35,265 bases of DNA from Paenibacillus phytohabitans (lineage in GTDB: Bacteria; Bacillota; Bacilli; Paenibacillales; Paenibacillaceae). How positions within the stretch are numbered: position 1 is the stretch's first letter; the number at the start of each line of letters is the position of its first letter. The notes under the pieces are model-generated. The model was not told where the DNA came from, made no database searches, and saw nothing but the letters and a program-made list of their open reading frames with translations. Of the stretch, positions 17,904-26,284 are shown piece after piece. Location of the stretch: assembly GCF_013141775.1 (NCBI RefSeq), contig NZ_WHOB01000031.1:1-35265 (forward strand), read 5' to 3'. A program made the position numbers and the translations under genes.

Positions 17904-18395
17904 TTGAAGAAGAAGCTAGCAGCCGCAGTACTAAGCTTTTCCATCATCTTCACCATTGGAGCAGGAAGCGCTTTCGCGGATTCCAAAATGGATAAAGTTA
18001 TCGACAAAGCCATCGGGACCAAATACGTATCCGGCGGTGTATCCACGAACGGTTTTGATTGCTCCGGATTTACAATGTATGTTTTTGATAAGATCGGCAT
18101 TAACCTGCCTCACCAATCCGGTTCCCAATATCAGATGGGCACTGCTGTATCCCGCGATGAGATGAGACCGGGCGATCTTGTATTCTTCAATACAAGCGGC
18201 AAAGGCATTTCCCATGTCGGTATTTATGTCGGTGACGGTGAGTTCGCACATGCTTCTTCCTCGCGTGGTGTAACCATCAGTTCGCTGAGTGACAGCTACT
18301 ACGTCAACCGCTACGTTGGCGCCAAACGGATTATGAGTACAGATGCTTACAAGACTGTGGCTGCGGATTCCGAAGACAATGACGATGTGCAATAA
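17904..18395 (+). CDS. Secreted NlpC/P60 peptidoglycan endopeptidase, copy 2
   Basis: Paralogue of the preceding hydrolase, 163 residues, with a signal peptide ending near GAGSAFA. The NlpC/P60 triad is canonical: Cys53 in GFDCSGFTMYVF, His104 in ISHVGIYVG and His116 in FAHASS. The start is TTG at 17904 with GGAAGGGG upstream. The C-terminus ends in an acidic tail (DSEDNDD) absent from copy 1. It sits behind its own promoter and c-di-AMP riboswitch, so wall cleavage by both proteins should be tuned to the same second messenger. Confidence 0.93.
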   Translation: MKKKLAAAVLSFSIIFTIGAGSAFADSKMDKVIDKAIGTKYVSGGVSTNGFDCSGFTMYVFDKIGINLPHQSGSQYQMGTAVSRDEMRPGDLVFFNTSGKGISHVGIYVGDGEFAHASSSRGVTISSLSDSYYVNRYVGAKRIMSTDAYKTVAADSEDNDDVQ

Positions 18396-18404
18396 TTTGT
18401 CCTA

Positions 18405-18461
18405 AAATAAGCGCTTTTCCAGGATTTTTGCCGAAATCTTGGAGGAGGGCTTATTTTTTTG
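18405..18461 (+). terminator. Terminator of NlpC/P60 copy 2
   Basis: AAATAAGC pairs with GCTTATTT across an inner imperfect hairpin (TCCAGGATTT / AAATCTTGGA), followed by a run of seven T. Confidence 0.8.
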
Positions 18462-18642
18462 TCTATAAAATTACTTACCCCGCTCTATATTTGTAAAACA
18501 CCAATTTCGCTCTTTCATAAAATATTTTTTGGCGTTTGTCAAGTTCCGGTCTTTCTGCAAGGTTTTTGCGTCGAATCCGGCTCGTTTTGTATATAATATT
18601 TATAGGATGAAGTAATGTTCCATTGAAAGGAGGCCTCCGCTT

Positions 18643-19128
18643 ATGATAAGTTCCCCGGTAACTTTTTATGTTGTTCCTATGGAGTCGCGGCATGCTGCTG
18701 AGATCTGTGAGTGGAACTATAGGCCCCCGTACAATATTTACGGCTGGATGCCCTGGGAGCAGATGCAGGCGCTCGGTGTTGAATTCGGTGATCCGCAGCT
18801 GCGCAGCGAGCAATACGTTTCCGTTGTGAACGGACAGGGAATTCTATGCGGCTTCGCCCAGCTGTTCCCTATGGAGGGTGTAGTCCGGCTTGGAATCGGC
18901 ATGCGGCCCGATCTGTGCGGTCATGGCATGGGACATCTCTTCATGAAGGCCATCGTTCAGGCGGCTCTGCAGCGTTATCCGGAACGGGAGATCGATTTGG
19001 AGGTACTGACCTGGAATCAGCGGGCCATCCGTGCTTACCAGAAATGCGGATTTACCATAACGGATACTTATGAACGCAGAACCCCAACTGGCGATAAACC
19101 ATTTTATTGTATGGTCTATGAGAAATAG
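18643..19128 (+). CDS. GNAT family N-acetyltransferase
   Basis: A 161-residue acetyltransferase. VVRLGIGMRPDLCGHGMGHLFMKAIVQAAL holds the acetyl-CoA loop (LCGHGMG), and VLTWNQRAIRAYQKCGF is the typical closing strand-helix of the fold. AAAGGAGG lies ten bases before the ATG. It follows the NlpC genes but is separated from them by a terminator. The substrate cannot be told from the sequence. Confidence 0.88.
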   Translation: MISSPVTFYVVPMESRHAAEICEWNYRPPYNIYGWMPWEQMQALGVEFGDPQLRSEQYVSVVNGQGILCGFAQLFPMEGVVRLGIGMRPDLCGHGMGHLFMKAIVQAALQRYPEREIDLEVLTWNQRAIRAYQKCGFTITDTYERRTPTGDKPFYCMVYEK

Positions 19129-19248
19129 CATTCCACTTCTGTATGTTTGCAAATTTTCCAGGAGTTTCGTTCATTTTTTTGACACAAATACTATGATAAC
19201 GCTTCACCATCCGGTATAATGAAGGAAGCAGCTTACATGGAGGGACGG

Positions 19249-19611
19249 ATGCAGATGCAGAAATGGATCATGAGCGGTTTGTTTTTTGCCGCCTGTGCCT
19301 TTGCCGTGGTCTTAATGTTTACCCTGCCCGGCAAAGCCGAGGTGGCTGAAGAGAACAAACCTACAATGCCTGAGGTTGTGCTGGACGCAGCCGGCGCGGA
19401 GGCCCTGGTGAAAGCCAACTGCATCACCTGCCACGGGGATCAGCTTCAGGGCGGTGTAGGGCCGAACCTGCAGCAGGAGGGCGCACAGCATGACGCGGCG
19501 CAGATTTACAGCATTGTGACCAAAGGCCGCGGGCAGATGCCTTCCTTCAAAGACAAACTGGCCCCTGAGGAAATTGCGAATGTCGCGTTATGGCTGGCCG
19601 AGAAGAAATAA
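19249..19611 (+). CDS. Membrane-anchored small cytochrome c
   Basis: A class I c-type cytochrome of about 120 residues. One N-terminal membrane segment (MSGLFFAACAFAVVLMFTL) should tether it to the outer face of the membrane. The haem motif is CITCH and the distal Met ligand is probably in GQMPSF. It resembles Bacillus c550/c551-type electron carriers between quinol oxidation and a terminal oxidase. I start at 19249, because GGAGGG lies just upstream. ATG codons at 19237 and 19255 are possible alternatives, and a -10-like TATAAT at 19215-19220 argues against starts further upstream. It is followed by a terminator shared with the convergent gene. Confidence 0.9.
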   Translation: MQMQKWIMSGLFFAACAFAVVLMFTLPGKAEVAEENKPTMPEVVLDAAGAEALVKANCITCHGDQLQGGVGPNLQQEGAQHDAAQIYSIVTKGRGQMPSFKDKLAPEEIANVALWLAEKK

Positions 19612-19627
19612 TAACATGCCCAAAGCA

Positions 19628-19675
19628 AAATGCCCGCTGCAAAGGATACCCTGGTATCCCTGCACGGGCATTTTT
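19628..19675. terminator. Bidirectional terminator between cytochrome c and dehydratase genes
   Basis: AAAATGCCCG ... CGGGCATTTTT with inner GGATACC/GGTATCC makes a long stem with T runs on both strands. Confidence 0.85.
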
Positions 19676-19717
19676 ATGGATTAAGCGGTACTGTCATTTC
19701 CATAAGGATCCTGTCCT

Positions 19718-19993
19718 CTAACGGTTTTTCTCAAAAGCCTCGTTAATTTCATTGGCCTGGCGTATATCCAGCTTCTCCACGTCTGCAGGCAGACGCAGGA
19801 TAACGGTCTTGTAATCAATGGTGATATGCGGGTGATGGTCGAACGCTTCCGAGATCGCAGCAACATCATCCACAAAAGCAATTCCCTTCATATATTCATT
19901 GAACATATATTTGCGCACCATAATATCCTCTTCCAGTTTCCAGCCTTCCAGCTTGCCGATCTGCTCCCGCAGTTCTTCCTCTGTAAATGGCAA
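19718..19993 (-). CDS. 4a-hydroxytetrahydrobiopterin dehydratase (PCD/DCoH family)
   Basis: Dehydrates pterin-4a-carbinolamine, normally recycling the cofactor of aromatic amino acid hydroxylases. The 91-residue size and the motif FDHHPHITIDYKTVILRL are diagnostic, and GWKLEED near the N-terminus also fits. The start is TTG with GGGAGG upstream. No phenylalanine hydroxylase gene is in the window, so the physiological pterin substrate is uncertain. It converges on the cytochrome c gene. Confidence 0.93.
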   Translation of the reverse strand: MPFTEEELREQIGKLEGWKLEEDIMVRKYMFNEYMKGIAFVDDVAAISEAFDHHPHITIDYKTVILRLPADVEKLDIRQANEINEAFEKNR

Positions 19994-20041
19994 TTTGTTT
20001 CCTCCCTTGCTTAATTAGCTGTATCACAGCAGTCCTGTCTT

Positions 20042-20082
20042 TCAAATAAAACATCCCTCAGCTTCTTAAAGTCCAAGGGATG
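20042..20082 (-). terminator. Terminator of the small acidic protein gene
   Basis: On the minus strand CATCCCT and AGGGATG form a stem, followed by GTTTTATTT. It lies about 120 bases past the stop codon at 20205. The stretch between holds nothing recognisable. Confidence 0.6.
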
Positions 20083-20204
20083 TGCCGGGCCAAAGATTTT
20101 TTTCGATTTAATGTATTCTTAAATCCCGGCGAATAGTACTTCTCATCCCAATTTTAACATGGGCTGATGCCTGGGACAAACTCCGCTCCGCAGCTGCCTC
20201 CAGG

Positions 20205-20498
20205 CTACACCAGAACGACCGATGCCAAATCCTCGTCTCCGAGCAGAATATTGATGCGGTGCGTTTCTTTATCGTACATTACAACGCCGCTTCCGACCTT
20301 AATCACCGGCTCATTGCCCAGTGCGTAGAACAGATCCTCCGCAAGCGCCTCCCAGACCTCCAGCTTCGACTCCTCCGGCAGGTTCTCCCACTCCTCAGGC
20401 TCCATTTCGAAAAAAATATACCCGTCGGAAATCCGTCCGACTGCGCCTGTCAGTTCAACCAGAATTTCACTGTAATCTCTGCCATGCTTAACTCCCAC
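20205..20498 (-). CDS. Hypothetical acidic protein of 97 residues
   Basis: I do not recognise a family. The protein is rich in Glu and Asp, with a predicted mixed alpha/beta pattern (ILVELTGAVGRI, then FEMEPEEWENLPEE, then VVMYDKETHRINILLG). It has no signal peptide or membrane segment and is probably cytoplasmic. The start shown is the GTG at 20498, eight bases after GGAG. A GTG three codons earlier (20507) overlaps that site. It stands alone, divergent from motA, with its own terminator. Confidence 0.7.
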   Translation of the reverse strand: MGVKHGRDYSEILVELTGAVGRISDGYIFFEMEPEEWENLPEESKLEVWEALAEDLFYALGNEPVIKVGSGVVMYDKETHRINILLGDEDLASVVLV

Positions 20499-20703
20499 GT
20501 CAATCACTCCGTTTTCTTCGCTGATGAATAATAACTTACCTTATCCATTATAGCCGAAAAAATCACTTCACAAAAAAGGGAATGCTGTCGATAAATAAGA
20601 ATATACGTGATTTGGTTACGTGCAGAGTGTCCTCCCGCGGTTCAAGGATGATAAACGCGGTATAGTCGGATCACTTCTTAATTCTCATGGACGAGGTGCA
20701 TAA

Positions 20704-21504
20704 ATGGAAATTTCAACAATACTAGGACTGGTTTTTGGTCTGATCGCAGTAGTCTGGGGGATGGTACTCAAGCATGCTCCGCTTGAAAGCTTGAACAACC
20801 CCGCAGCCTATGTAATTATCTTTCTTGGTACGGCCGCCTCAATCTTCATGGCCTTTCCCATGTCGGAAGTCAAGAATTTCCCTAAGCTGCTGAAGATCCT
20901 ATTTGTGAAGAAAAAGATGGTCGGCAAGCCCGAACTGATTACAATGTTCATGGAATGGGCATCCATCACCCGCCGTGAAGGACTGCTTGCACTGGAATCC
21001 AATGTCGATGAAATCGAAGATAATTTCCTCAGAAACGGTATGCGGATGATTATCGACGGCAATGATCAGGAATTTGTCCGCGATGTATTAATGGAAGATA
21101 TTCACGCTACAGAAGATAGACATAAAGCCGGCGCCTTAATCTTCTCCCAGGCCGGGATGTACGCACCTACACTGGGGGTACTCGGGGCTGTTATCGGGCT
21201 GATTGCCGCCTTGGGGGATATGAGTAACATGGACGTCCTGGCCCACGCGATTGCCGGAGCCTTCATTGCTACTCTCTTGGGGATATTCACCGGTTACGTA
21301 ATGTGGCACCCAATGGCCAATAAGTTAAAACGAATTTCCAAACGCGAGATTGAAGTCCGCCTGATGATGGTAGAAGGTCTGTTGTCCATCCAGTCCGGGG
21401 TCTCCACCATTGCTATCAATCAGAAGCTTTCCGTCTTCCTTACTCCGTCCGAACGGGCCAAGCTAAGTGAGAAGGAGGGCGCCTCGAATGAGCAAAAAGA
21501 CTAG
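20704..21504 (+). CDS. motA: Flagellar motor stator protein MotA
   Basis: The ion-channel half of the stator that drives flagellar rotation. Its 266 residues contain the expected four membrane spans (about 3-22, 32-52, 150-172 and 180-202). SITRREGLLALESNVDEIED in the cytoplasmic loop and YAPTLGVLGAVIGLI in span three are characteristic. GAGGTG precedes the ATG. The 3' end overlaps motB by 17 bases. Proton use (MotA/MotB) rather than sodium use (MotP/MotS) is the default, but ion selectivity is not certain from sequence alone. Confidence 0.95.
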   Translation: MEISTILGLVFGLIAVVWGMVLKHAPLESLNNPAAYVIIFLGTAASIFMAFPMSEVKNFPKLLKILFVKKKMVGKPELITMFMEWASITRREGLLALESNVDEIEDNFLRNGMRMIIDGNDQEFVRDVLMEDIHATEDRHKAGALIFSQAGMYAPTLGVLGAVIGLIAALGDMSNMDVLAHAIAGAFIATLLGIFTGYVMWHPMANKLKRISKREIEVRLMMVEGLLSIQSGVSTIAINQKLSVFLTPSERAKLSEKEGASNEQKD

Positions 21505-22306
21505 GCATGAGGAGCATGAAGAGCATGCCGATGAATCCTGGCTGCTGCCCTATTCCGATCTGATGACCCTGCTGGTTGCTCTATTCCTGGTTATGTATGC
21601 CATGAGTGCTACGGACGCCCAGAAATTTGAGCAAATGGCCCAAGCGTTCAATTCAGCGCTCAGCGGCGGTGGCGGCGTACTGGAATTCCGCTCGGATTCA
21701 CCCACGAGTACTCAACTTGACCAAGGCAATAAGGATAAGATGAATAGTGTTTTAGATAAAAACACAGGCACCGCCGAGATCTCCAAACTTCGTGCCAAAG
21801 AACAGGAGGATCTGGAGAAGCTTAAGGAGCAATTCGATCAGTACATCAAGAATAACGGAATGACTGATCTGCTCAGTACGAAGCTGAATCAGTCCCAGTT
21901 AATGATTACGATCAGCGACAACGCCTTATTTGCTTCGGGACAGGCTATGGTCAAGGATGACTCCCGCCAGCTGGCCAAGTCAATCTCGACGATGCTGCAG
22001 CAGTTTCCCGATTATGATATATTAGTGCAGGGACATACGGATAATATTCCTATCTCCAATAGCAGCTACTCGTCCAACTGGGATCTTAGTGTGGCCCGAG
22101 CCCTTCAATTCATGAAAATCCTGCTGCTTAACCCCAATCTGGACCCGGTCAAGTTCAGTCCGATCGGATATGGGGAATATCATCCCATCGCTGAGAATAC
22201 GACTGCCGCCGGACGCGCCAAGAACCGTCGTGTAGAAGTCTCCGTTCTCCGCAAATACAAAGATGCAACAACAGAAACAACTGATGTTGCCGCTCCCGGT
22301 AAATAA
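21488..22306 (+). CDS. motB: Flagellar motor protein MotB
   Basis: The peptidoglycan-anchored stator partner of MotA, 272 residues. One membrane segment follows a charged His/Glu-rich start. Asp24 in LPYSDLMTLL is the conserved ion-binding residue, at the same position as in B. subtilis MotB. After a coiled linker (about 95-120), the OmpA-like wall-binding domain shows VQGHTDNIPIS and NWDLSVARA. The ATG at 21488 lies nine bases after AAGGAGG, inside the end of motA, giving translational coupling. Confidence 0.96.
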   Translation: MSKKTRHEEHEEHADESWLLPYSDLMTLLVALFLVMYAMSATDAQKFEQMAQAFNSALSGGGGVLEFRSDSPTSTQLDQGNKDKMNSVLDKNTGTAEISKLRAKEQEDLEKLKEQFDQYIKNNGMTDLLSTKLNQSQLMITISDNALFASGQAMVKDDSRQLAKSISTMLQQFPDYDILVQGHTDNIPISNSSYSSNWDLSVARALQFMKILLLNPNLDPVKFSPIGYGEYHPIAENTTAAGRAKNRRVEVSVLRKYKDATTETTDVAAPGK

Positions 22307-22336
22307 TACGAATATATTATAGCTTATCAAGTAGTA

Positions 22337-22386
22337 AGAGCTGTTCCCGGGCCATTATTCGGCCTTCAGGAACAGCTCTTTGTTTG
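22337..22386 (+). terminator. Terminator of motAB
   Basis: AAGAGCTGTTCC pairs with GGAACAGCTCTT, with inner GGCC pairing, followed by TGTTTG. Confidence 0.8.
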
Positions 22387-22405
22387 ATTGCTTATTATTT
22401 AAAGT

Positions 22406-23116
22406 TTATTGAAGCTCATAGTTGAGCATAGCTCCAAGCTCCTGCTTCTCCTGCTGTGACAGCTCACGCCATTCCCCGGTCTGCAGAGCGCCCAGCCGGA
22501 TATTCATTACCCGGATGCGCTGCAGACGCCGCACTTCATAGCCAAACGCGCTGCACATGCGGCGGATCTGCCGGTTCTTGCCCTCGGTAAGAATAATCCG
22601 GAATACCCGCTCGCTGATCCGCGTTACCTCACAAGGTAACGTTCTGCTGCCCAGAATCTTCACCCCGGTGGCCATGCCTGTAAGGAAAGATTGCGTGACT
22701 GGCCTGTCCACGGTAACTACATACTCCTTCTCATGTTTGCCTTCAGCACGCAATATTTTGTTCACAATGTCCCCGTCATTGGTCAGCAGAATTAATCCCT
22801 CAGAATCCTTGTCGAGCCGTCCGATAGGGAAAATGCGCTCTTCATGTCCGATGAAATCAACTATATTCCCCTGAATATGGCCTTCTGTAGTAGAAGTGAT
22901 GCCTACCGGCTTATTAAGTGCGATGTAAACGATCCTGCTGCCTGTTTCCAGGCGTTTGCCGTCGATCAGCACCGTATCTCCGGCTTCTGCCTGACTGCCC
23001 AGCAGAGCGGTCTCACCGTTGATGGTGACTCTTCCCCCTTCCACCAGCTTGTCTGCTTCACGGCGCGAACAGTACCCTGTCTCACTGATGAACTTATTAA
23101 TTCTCATGTCTGTCAT
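22406..23116 (-). CDS. rluF: 23S rRNA pseudouridine synthase, RluF-like
   Basis: Modifies a uridine in 23S rRNA (position 2604 in E. coli numbering for RluF). It is 236 residues long. The S4 RNA-binding domain occupies the first 55 residues (RINKFISETGYCSRREADKL). The catalytic Asp102 is in FPIGRLDKDSEGLILLTNDGD, and LTEGKNRQIRRMCSAFGYEV follows. The NKILRAEGKHEKEYVV stretch fits RluF better than RluB. Its ATG overlaps the stop of the sensor kinase gene by four bases (ATGA), so translation is coupled to the kinase. Confidence 0.9.
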   Translation of the reverse strand: MTDMRINKFISETGYCSRREADKLVEGGRVTINGETALLGSQAEAGDTVLIDGKRLETGSRIVYIALNKPVGITSTTEGHIQGNIVDFIGHEERIFPIGRLDKDSEGLILLTNDGDIVNKILRAEGKHEKEYVVTVDRPVTQSFLTGMATGVKILGSRTLPCEVTRISERVFRIILTEGKNRQIRRMCSAFGYEVRRLQRIRVMNIRLGALQTGEWRELSQQEKQELGAMLNYELQ

Positions 23117-25425
23117 TCACTCCGTTCTATATACATGCCTGACGGAAGGTTATTCTCCCCGGCTTCAGGCAGCTTAATGGTCACCTGCGCACCCCGTCCA
23201 TACTCACTGCGGATCTCGAGACTGCCCTTATGGGCTTGTATAATACGCTGGCTGACCATGAGTCCAAGCCCGGTCCCTGACTCTTTGTTCGTGAAGAACG
23301 GCTCTCCCAGCTTAGGAAGCATATCCTCCGGAACCCCTCCGCCTTCATCAGAAACAACTATAACCACAGAGTTATTCTGCTGCTGCTCCTCCAGGGTAAT
23401 TGTCCCTCCGTCAGGCATAGCCTCAATCGCATTTTTGATTACATTAATGAATACCTGCTTCAGCTGGTTCTCCTCACAGTGCACCATAGCCGGCACATCC
23501 GAGAAATACGTTACAAACTCTATGCCAAAAAGATGGGCTTGGCTATCCAGCAGAGAGATCACGTCGCCGACAATATGCCGCAAATCCCTCAACTGAAAAT
23601 GAACCGCCTGCGGCTTGGCCAGGATCAGGAACTCACTTACAATCAGATTAATCCGGTCCAGCTCCGAGAGCATAAGATCAATATGCAGCGGAACCAGAAC
23701 CTTCTTCTCCTGCTGCAGCTGCAGGAAACCTCTCAAGGTGGTCAGGGGATTGCGGATCTCATGGGCAACTCCGGCTGCCAGCTGGCCGACCGTAGTCAGC
23801 TTCTCAGAGCGTCTGAGCAGCTCTTCAATCCGGTTGCGCTCAGTCATATCACGGGATACATGTACAAAAGACTGCGGCTGCCCTTCCTCATCCCGGATCA
23901 CCGAGGTGCTCACACTGACTTCTACGATAGAGCCGTCACGTTTCAGTCGTACGGTCTCTACCGGCGGCAGAGACATTCCGTTCTTGAGCTGCCGCAAACG
24001 GACATCTTCCTGCTCCTGTACTGTAGCCGGCACCAGATAAGGCGTCTTGACCAGCGCTTCCGCTGCACTCCATCCATAGAGCTCTTCAAAGGCTCTGTTC
24101 GTACTTATAATCCTGCCATCCATATCCACAGTGTGGATCGCATCCGAGGTGCCGTTAATTACCGACTCCAGATGCTCTTTAACCGCCCGGTTCTCTTCCA
24201 GCGTCTGACCCAGCCGGTTCGTGTGCTGCAGCAGGTGGGAGGTCATCGCGTTGATCCGGTGGGCCAGCTGTCCGAGCTCATCCCGGCTCTCTACATTTAA
24301 TGGAGGCTCGAATTTGCCCTTGGCCACATCATTCACCTTAGCCAGTATATCCTGAATCGGCCGCGTGACGAAGCCAGCCATAATATAACTGGCCAGGAAA
24401 AAGATAATAAGCAGCAGCACGGACGTGGTGATATTATTGAACAGCTGCTCTTTAATTACGGATGAGATCAGCGAGTAATCCATAACCACAGTAATTACAT
24501 AATCGTCGGCTCCCGGCTGTTTGATTGGAATGAAGCTCTTGAGCACTCTTTTGCCCAGAACCTCTGTATCCAGCGTTACCGGCTCACCCCCGTTGATCGC
24601 TTCCCGTATTGCCGCCTTATCCTGTGCAACGTTGCCGTACGTATACGTACCGTAATGAATAGGACGGTTGCGCAGCTTCACATTAATCGGGTCACTGCCA
24701 TCGGGCAGCATGCTGGGCGATCCGAACGTTTTGGGATTAAAGCCTGTAATCTCCAGGATGCCGGGGTTCACGGCTTTGGAGTCTTGAATAATTTCGTCAG
24801 GTCCCATAATCTTGACGTAATCGCTTACGGCAGTACTGCGGATATAAGGATCTATGATATAGTTGCTGGTGCCATCATAATAGTAACCCCATTTATCAAT
24901 GTACTCGGGATTTGAGGTTGAATATTCGAAAGGGCCGGACCAGAAATTATCCATCGTCTGCCCCTGGTCAACGGATACCCGCTGGCCTGCAAACAACTCC
25001 AAAAAAGCCACATACCAGTACCCCATGCCTTTGGTCGAGAGTCCGATCTCTGTGGGATCTGATGACTTGGCTACAACAATATCGTTATCAGTCTTGACCA
25101 GAAGCGAGATATTAGACACGCCCAGCTTGATAGCCAAGGCCTGCAGCTCCCTATTGTCCACATTCTTGATATCCGGGTCAAGCTCAAGCGAAGCCAGAAT
25201 AGAGGTCATCCTCAGGTTCTGGGCAATTTTATGCTGCACGTAGTTGGAACTATAACTGCTCTGCTCAACCGAAACAGCGATCTGCATGGCAGTTATCTTC
25301 ATATTACTCAGACTTTCATTACGCAGATTATTCCGGACGGCATATAGATTAAGTGTAAGATTCAGCGTCAGGATTAAGAGTACCGAGCCGAAAATAATAG
25401 CCGATAATTTCGTTTTTATAGACAA
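23113..25425 (-). CDS. PAS-containing sensor histidine kinase, orphan
   Basis: A membrane sensor kinase of 770 residues. Membrane segments at about 8-29 and 333-353 flank a long extracellular sensory domain that is probably Cache-like. A HAMP linker (about 354-405), a PAS domain (about 415-530), a HisKA domain with phospho-acceptor His555 in GVAHEIRNPLTTLRGF, and an HATPase domain with N and G boxes (NVIKNAIEAMPDGG, ESGTGLGLMVS) follow. No response regulator is adjacent. The dimerisation sequence resembles Bacillus KinA-E, which feed the Spo0F phosphorelay for sporulation. That role is inference. The start is TTG with AGAGGTG upstream. It shares a divergent 300-base region with tadA. Confidence 0.9.
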   Translation of the reverse strand: MSIKTKLSAIIFGSVLLILTLNLTLNLYAVRNNLRNESLSNMKITAMQIAVSVEQSSYSSNYVQHKIAQNLRMTSILASLELDPDIKNVDNRELQALAIKLGVSNISLLVKTDNDIVVAKSSDPTEIGLSTKGMGYWYVAFLELFAGQRVSVDQGQTMDNFWSGPFEYSTSNPEYIDKWGYYYDGTSNYIIDPYIRSTAVSDYVKIMGPDEIIQDSKAVNPGILEITGFNPKTFGSPSMLPDGSDPINVKLRNRPIHYGTYTYGNVAQDKAAIREAINGGEPVTLDTEVLGKRVLKSFIPIKQPGADDYVITVVMDYSLISSVIKEQLFNNITTSVLLLIIFFLASYIMAGFVTRPIQDILAKVNDVAKGKFEPPLNVESRDELGQLAHRINAMTSHLLQHTNRLGQTLEENRAVKEHLESVINGTSDAIHTVDMDGRIISTNRAFEELYGWSAAEALVKTPYLVPATVQEQEDVRLRQLKNGMSLPPVETVRLKRDGSIVEVSVSTSVIRDEEGQPQSFVHVSRDMTERNRIEELLRRSEKLTTVGQLAAGVAHEIRNPLTTLRGFLQLQQEKKVLVPLHIDLMLSELDRINLIVSEFLILAKPQAVHFQLRDLRHIVGDVISLLDSQAHLFGIEFVTYFSDVPAMVHCEENQLKQVFINVIKNAIEAMPDGGTITLEEQQQNNSVVIVVSDEGGGVPEDMLPKLGEPFFTNKESGTGLGLMVSQRIIQAHKGSLEIRSEYGRGAQVTIKLPEAGENNLPSGMYIERSE

Positions 25426-25578
25426 GCGTATTGTTCACCTCTTACCGCTGGTAAATCCTAGCGGAGCATTCATAATTATCATACCTTTTGACTCTCCATT
25501 TGAAAAGACATTTCAAACAGGGATAACCTGGGGAACATATTGAATTCTTCAGACACTTTCTCTACAATAAGTAGGAAA

Positions 25579-25672
25579 CCATCCACAGGTTATGCACATA
25601 TAAACATTTTGCTAAATCGCGATGTGTACAATTTTGTGCATAAGTCGGGCTTTATCCACAGAGTTGTCCACA
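25579..25672. promoter_or_regulatory. Cluster of DnaA-box-like 9-mers upstream of tadA and the sensor kinase
   Basis: Against the DnaA consensus TTATNCACA there are perfect matches at 25590-25598 (+, TTATGCACA), 25635-25643 (-, TTATGCACA) and 25652-25660 (+, TTATCCACA). One-mismatch copies are at 25664-25672 (+, TTGTCCACA) and 25623-25631 (-, TTGTACACA). A two-mismatch copy is at 25579-25587 (+). Six sites fall in 94 bases, in the gap between two divergent genes. No AT-rich unwinding region or initiator gene adjoins, so a DnaA-binding regulatory cluster is likelier than the origin itself. Confidence 0.75.
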
Positions 25673-25727
25673 ATTTGTTAAGAACGAATATTTGTTCGTT
25701 GTACAAGGGGCTATTTTAGAAGGGAAG

Positions 25728-26237
25728 ATGAACTTGAATACACGACTTGAAGAGTTGCCGCCAGACGAGCGGGCAATTCATGAATATTGGATGAACGAGG
25801 CAATAGGCGAAGCCCGCAAAGCAGAAGCACTGGGTGAAGTGCCGATCGGGGCAGTGGTTGTCCGTGAAGGTACAATTATCGGGCGCGGCTACAATCTGCG
25901 TGAGACCACGCTCGATTCCACTGCCCATGCGGAGATGGTTGCCATCCGTGAAGCGAGTACGGCCCTTAATTCCTGGCGTCTGCTCGACTGCCAGCTCTAC
26001 GTGACCCTGGAGCCCTGTCCCATGTGTGCAGGAGCCATGGTGCAGGCCAGAGTCCCGCTCACCGTGTATGGTACTCCTGATCCCAAAGCCGGCTGTGCAG
26101 GGACTCTGATGAACCTGCTGGAGGAATCGCGTTTTAACCACCGTACAGAGGTCATCCAGGGTGTGCTGCAGGAAGAATGCGCAGAGCTGCTGACCTCGTT
26201 CTTCCGCCGGCTGCGGCAAAGACCCGCCAAGCTCTAA
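25728..26237 (+). CDS. tadA: tRNA adenosine(34) deaminase
   Basis: Converts A34 to inosine in tRNA-Arg(ACG), allowing it to read three codons. It is 169 residues from the ATG at 25728. The zinc and catalytic residues are His67-Ala-Glu69 (HAEMVAIREA) and Cys97/Cys100 in PCPMCAGA. The ribosome binding site AGAAGGG is close to the ATG, but upstream in-frame codons offer no better start. In B. subtilis tadA is also downstream of the serS/tRNA-Ser region, so the neighbourhood is conserved, although no scr RNA or dnaX follows here. Confidence 0.95.
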   Translation: MNLNTRLEELPPDERAIHEYWMNEAIGEARKAEALGEVPIGAVVVREGTIIGRGYNLRETTLDSTAHAEMVAIREASTALNSWRLLDCQLYVTLEPCPMCAGAMVQARVPLTVYGTPDPKAGCAGTLMNLLEESRFNHRTEVIQGVLQEECAELLTSFFRRLRQRPAKL

Positions 26238-26284
26238 TGAGACGGGTCAGCTATACCATTCTATTGTGACCAGGAGGACGATCC

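Noticed and set aside
25544..25691. Chromosomal replication origin
   Set aside because: The DnaA-box-like sites are real, but neither dnaA nor dnaN nor an AT-rich unwinding region adjoins. A binding cluster is the safer call.
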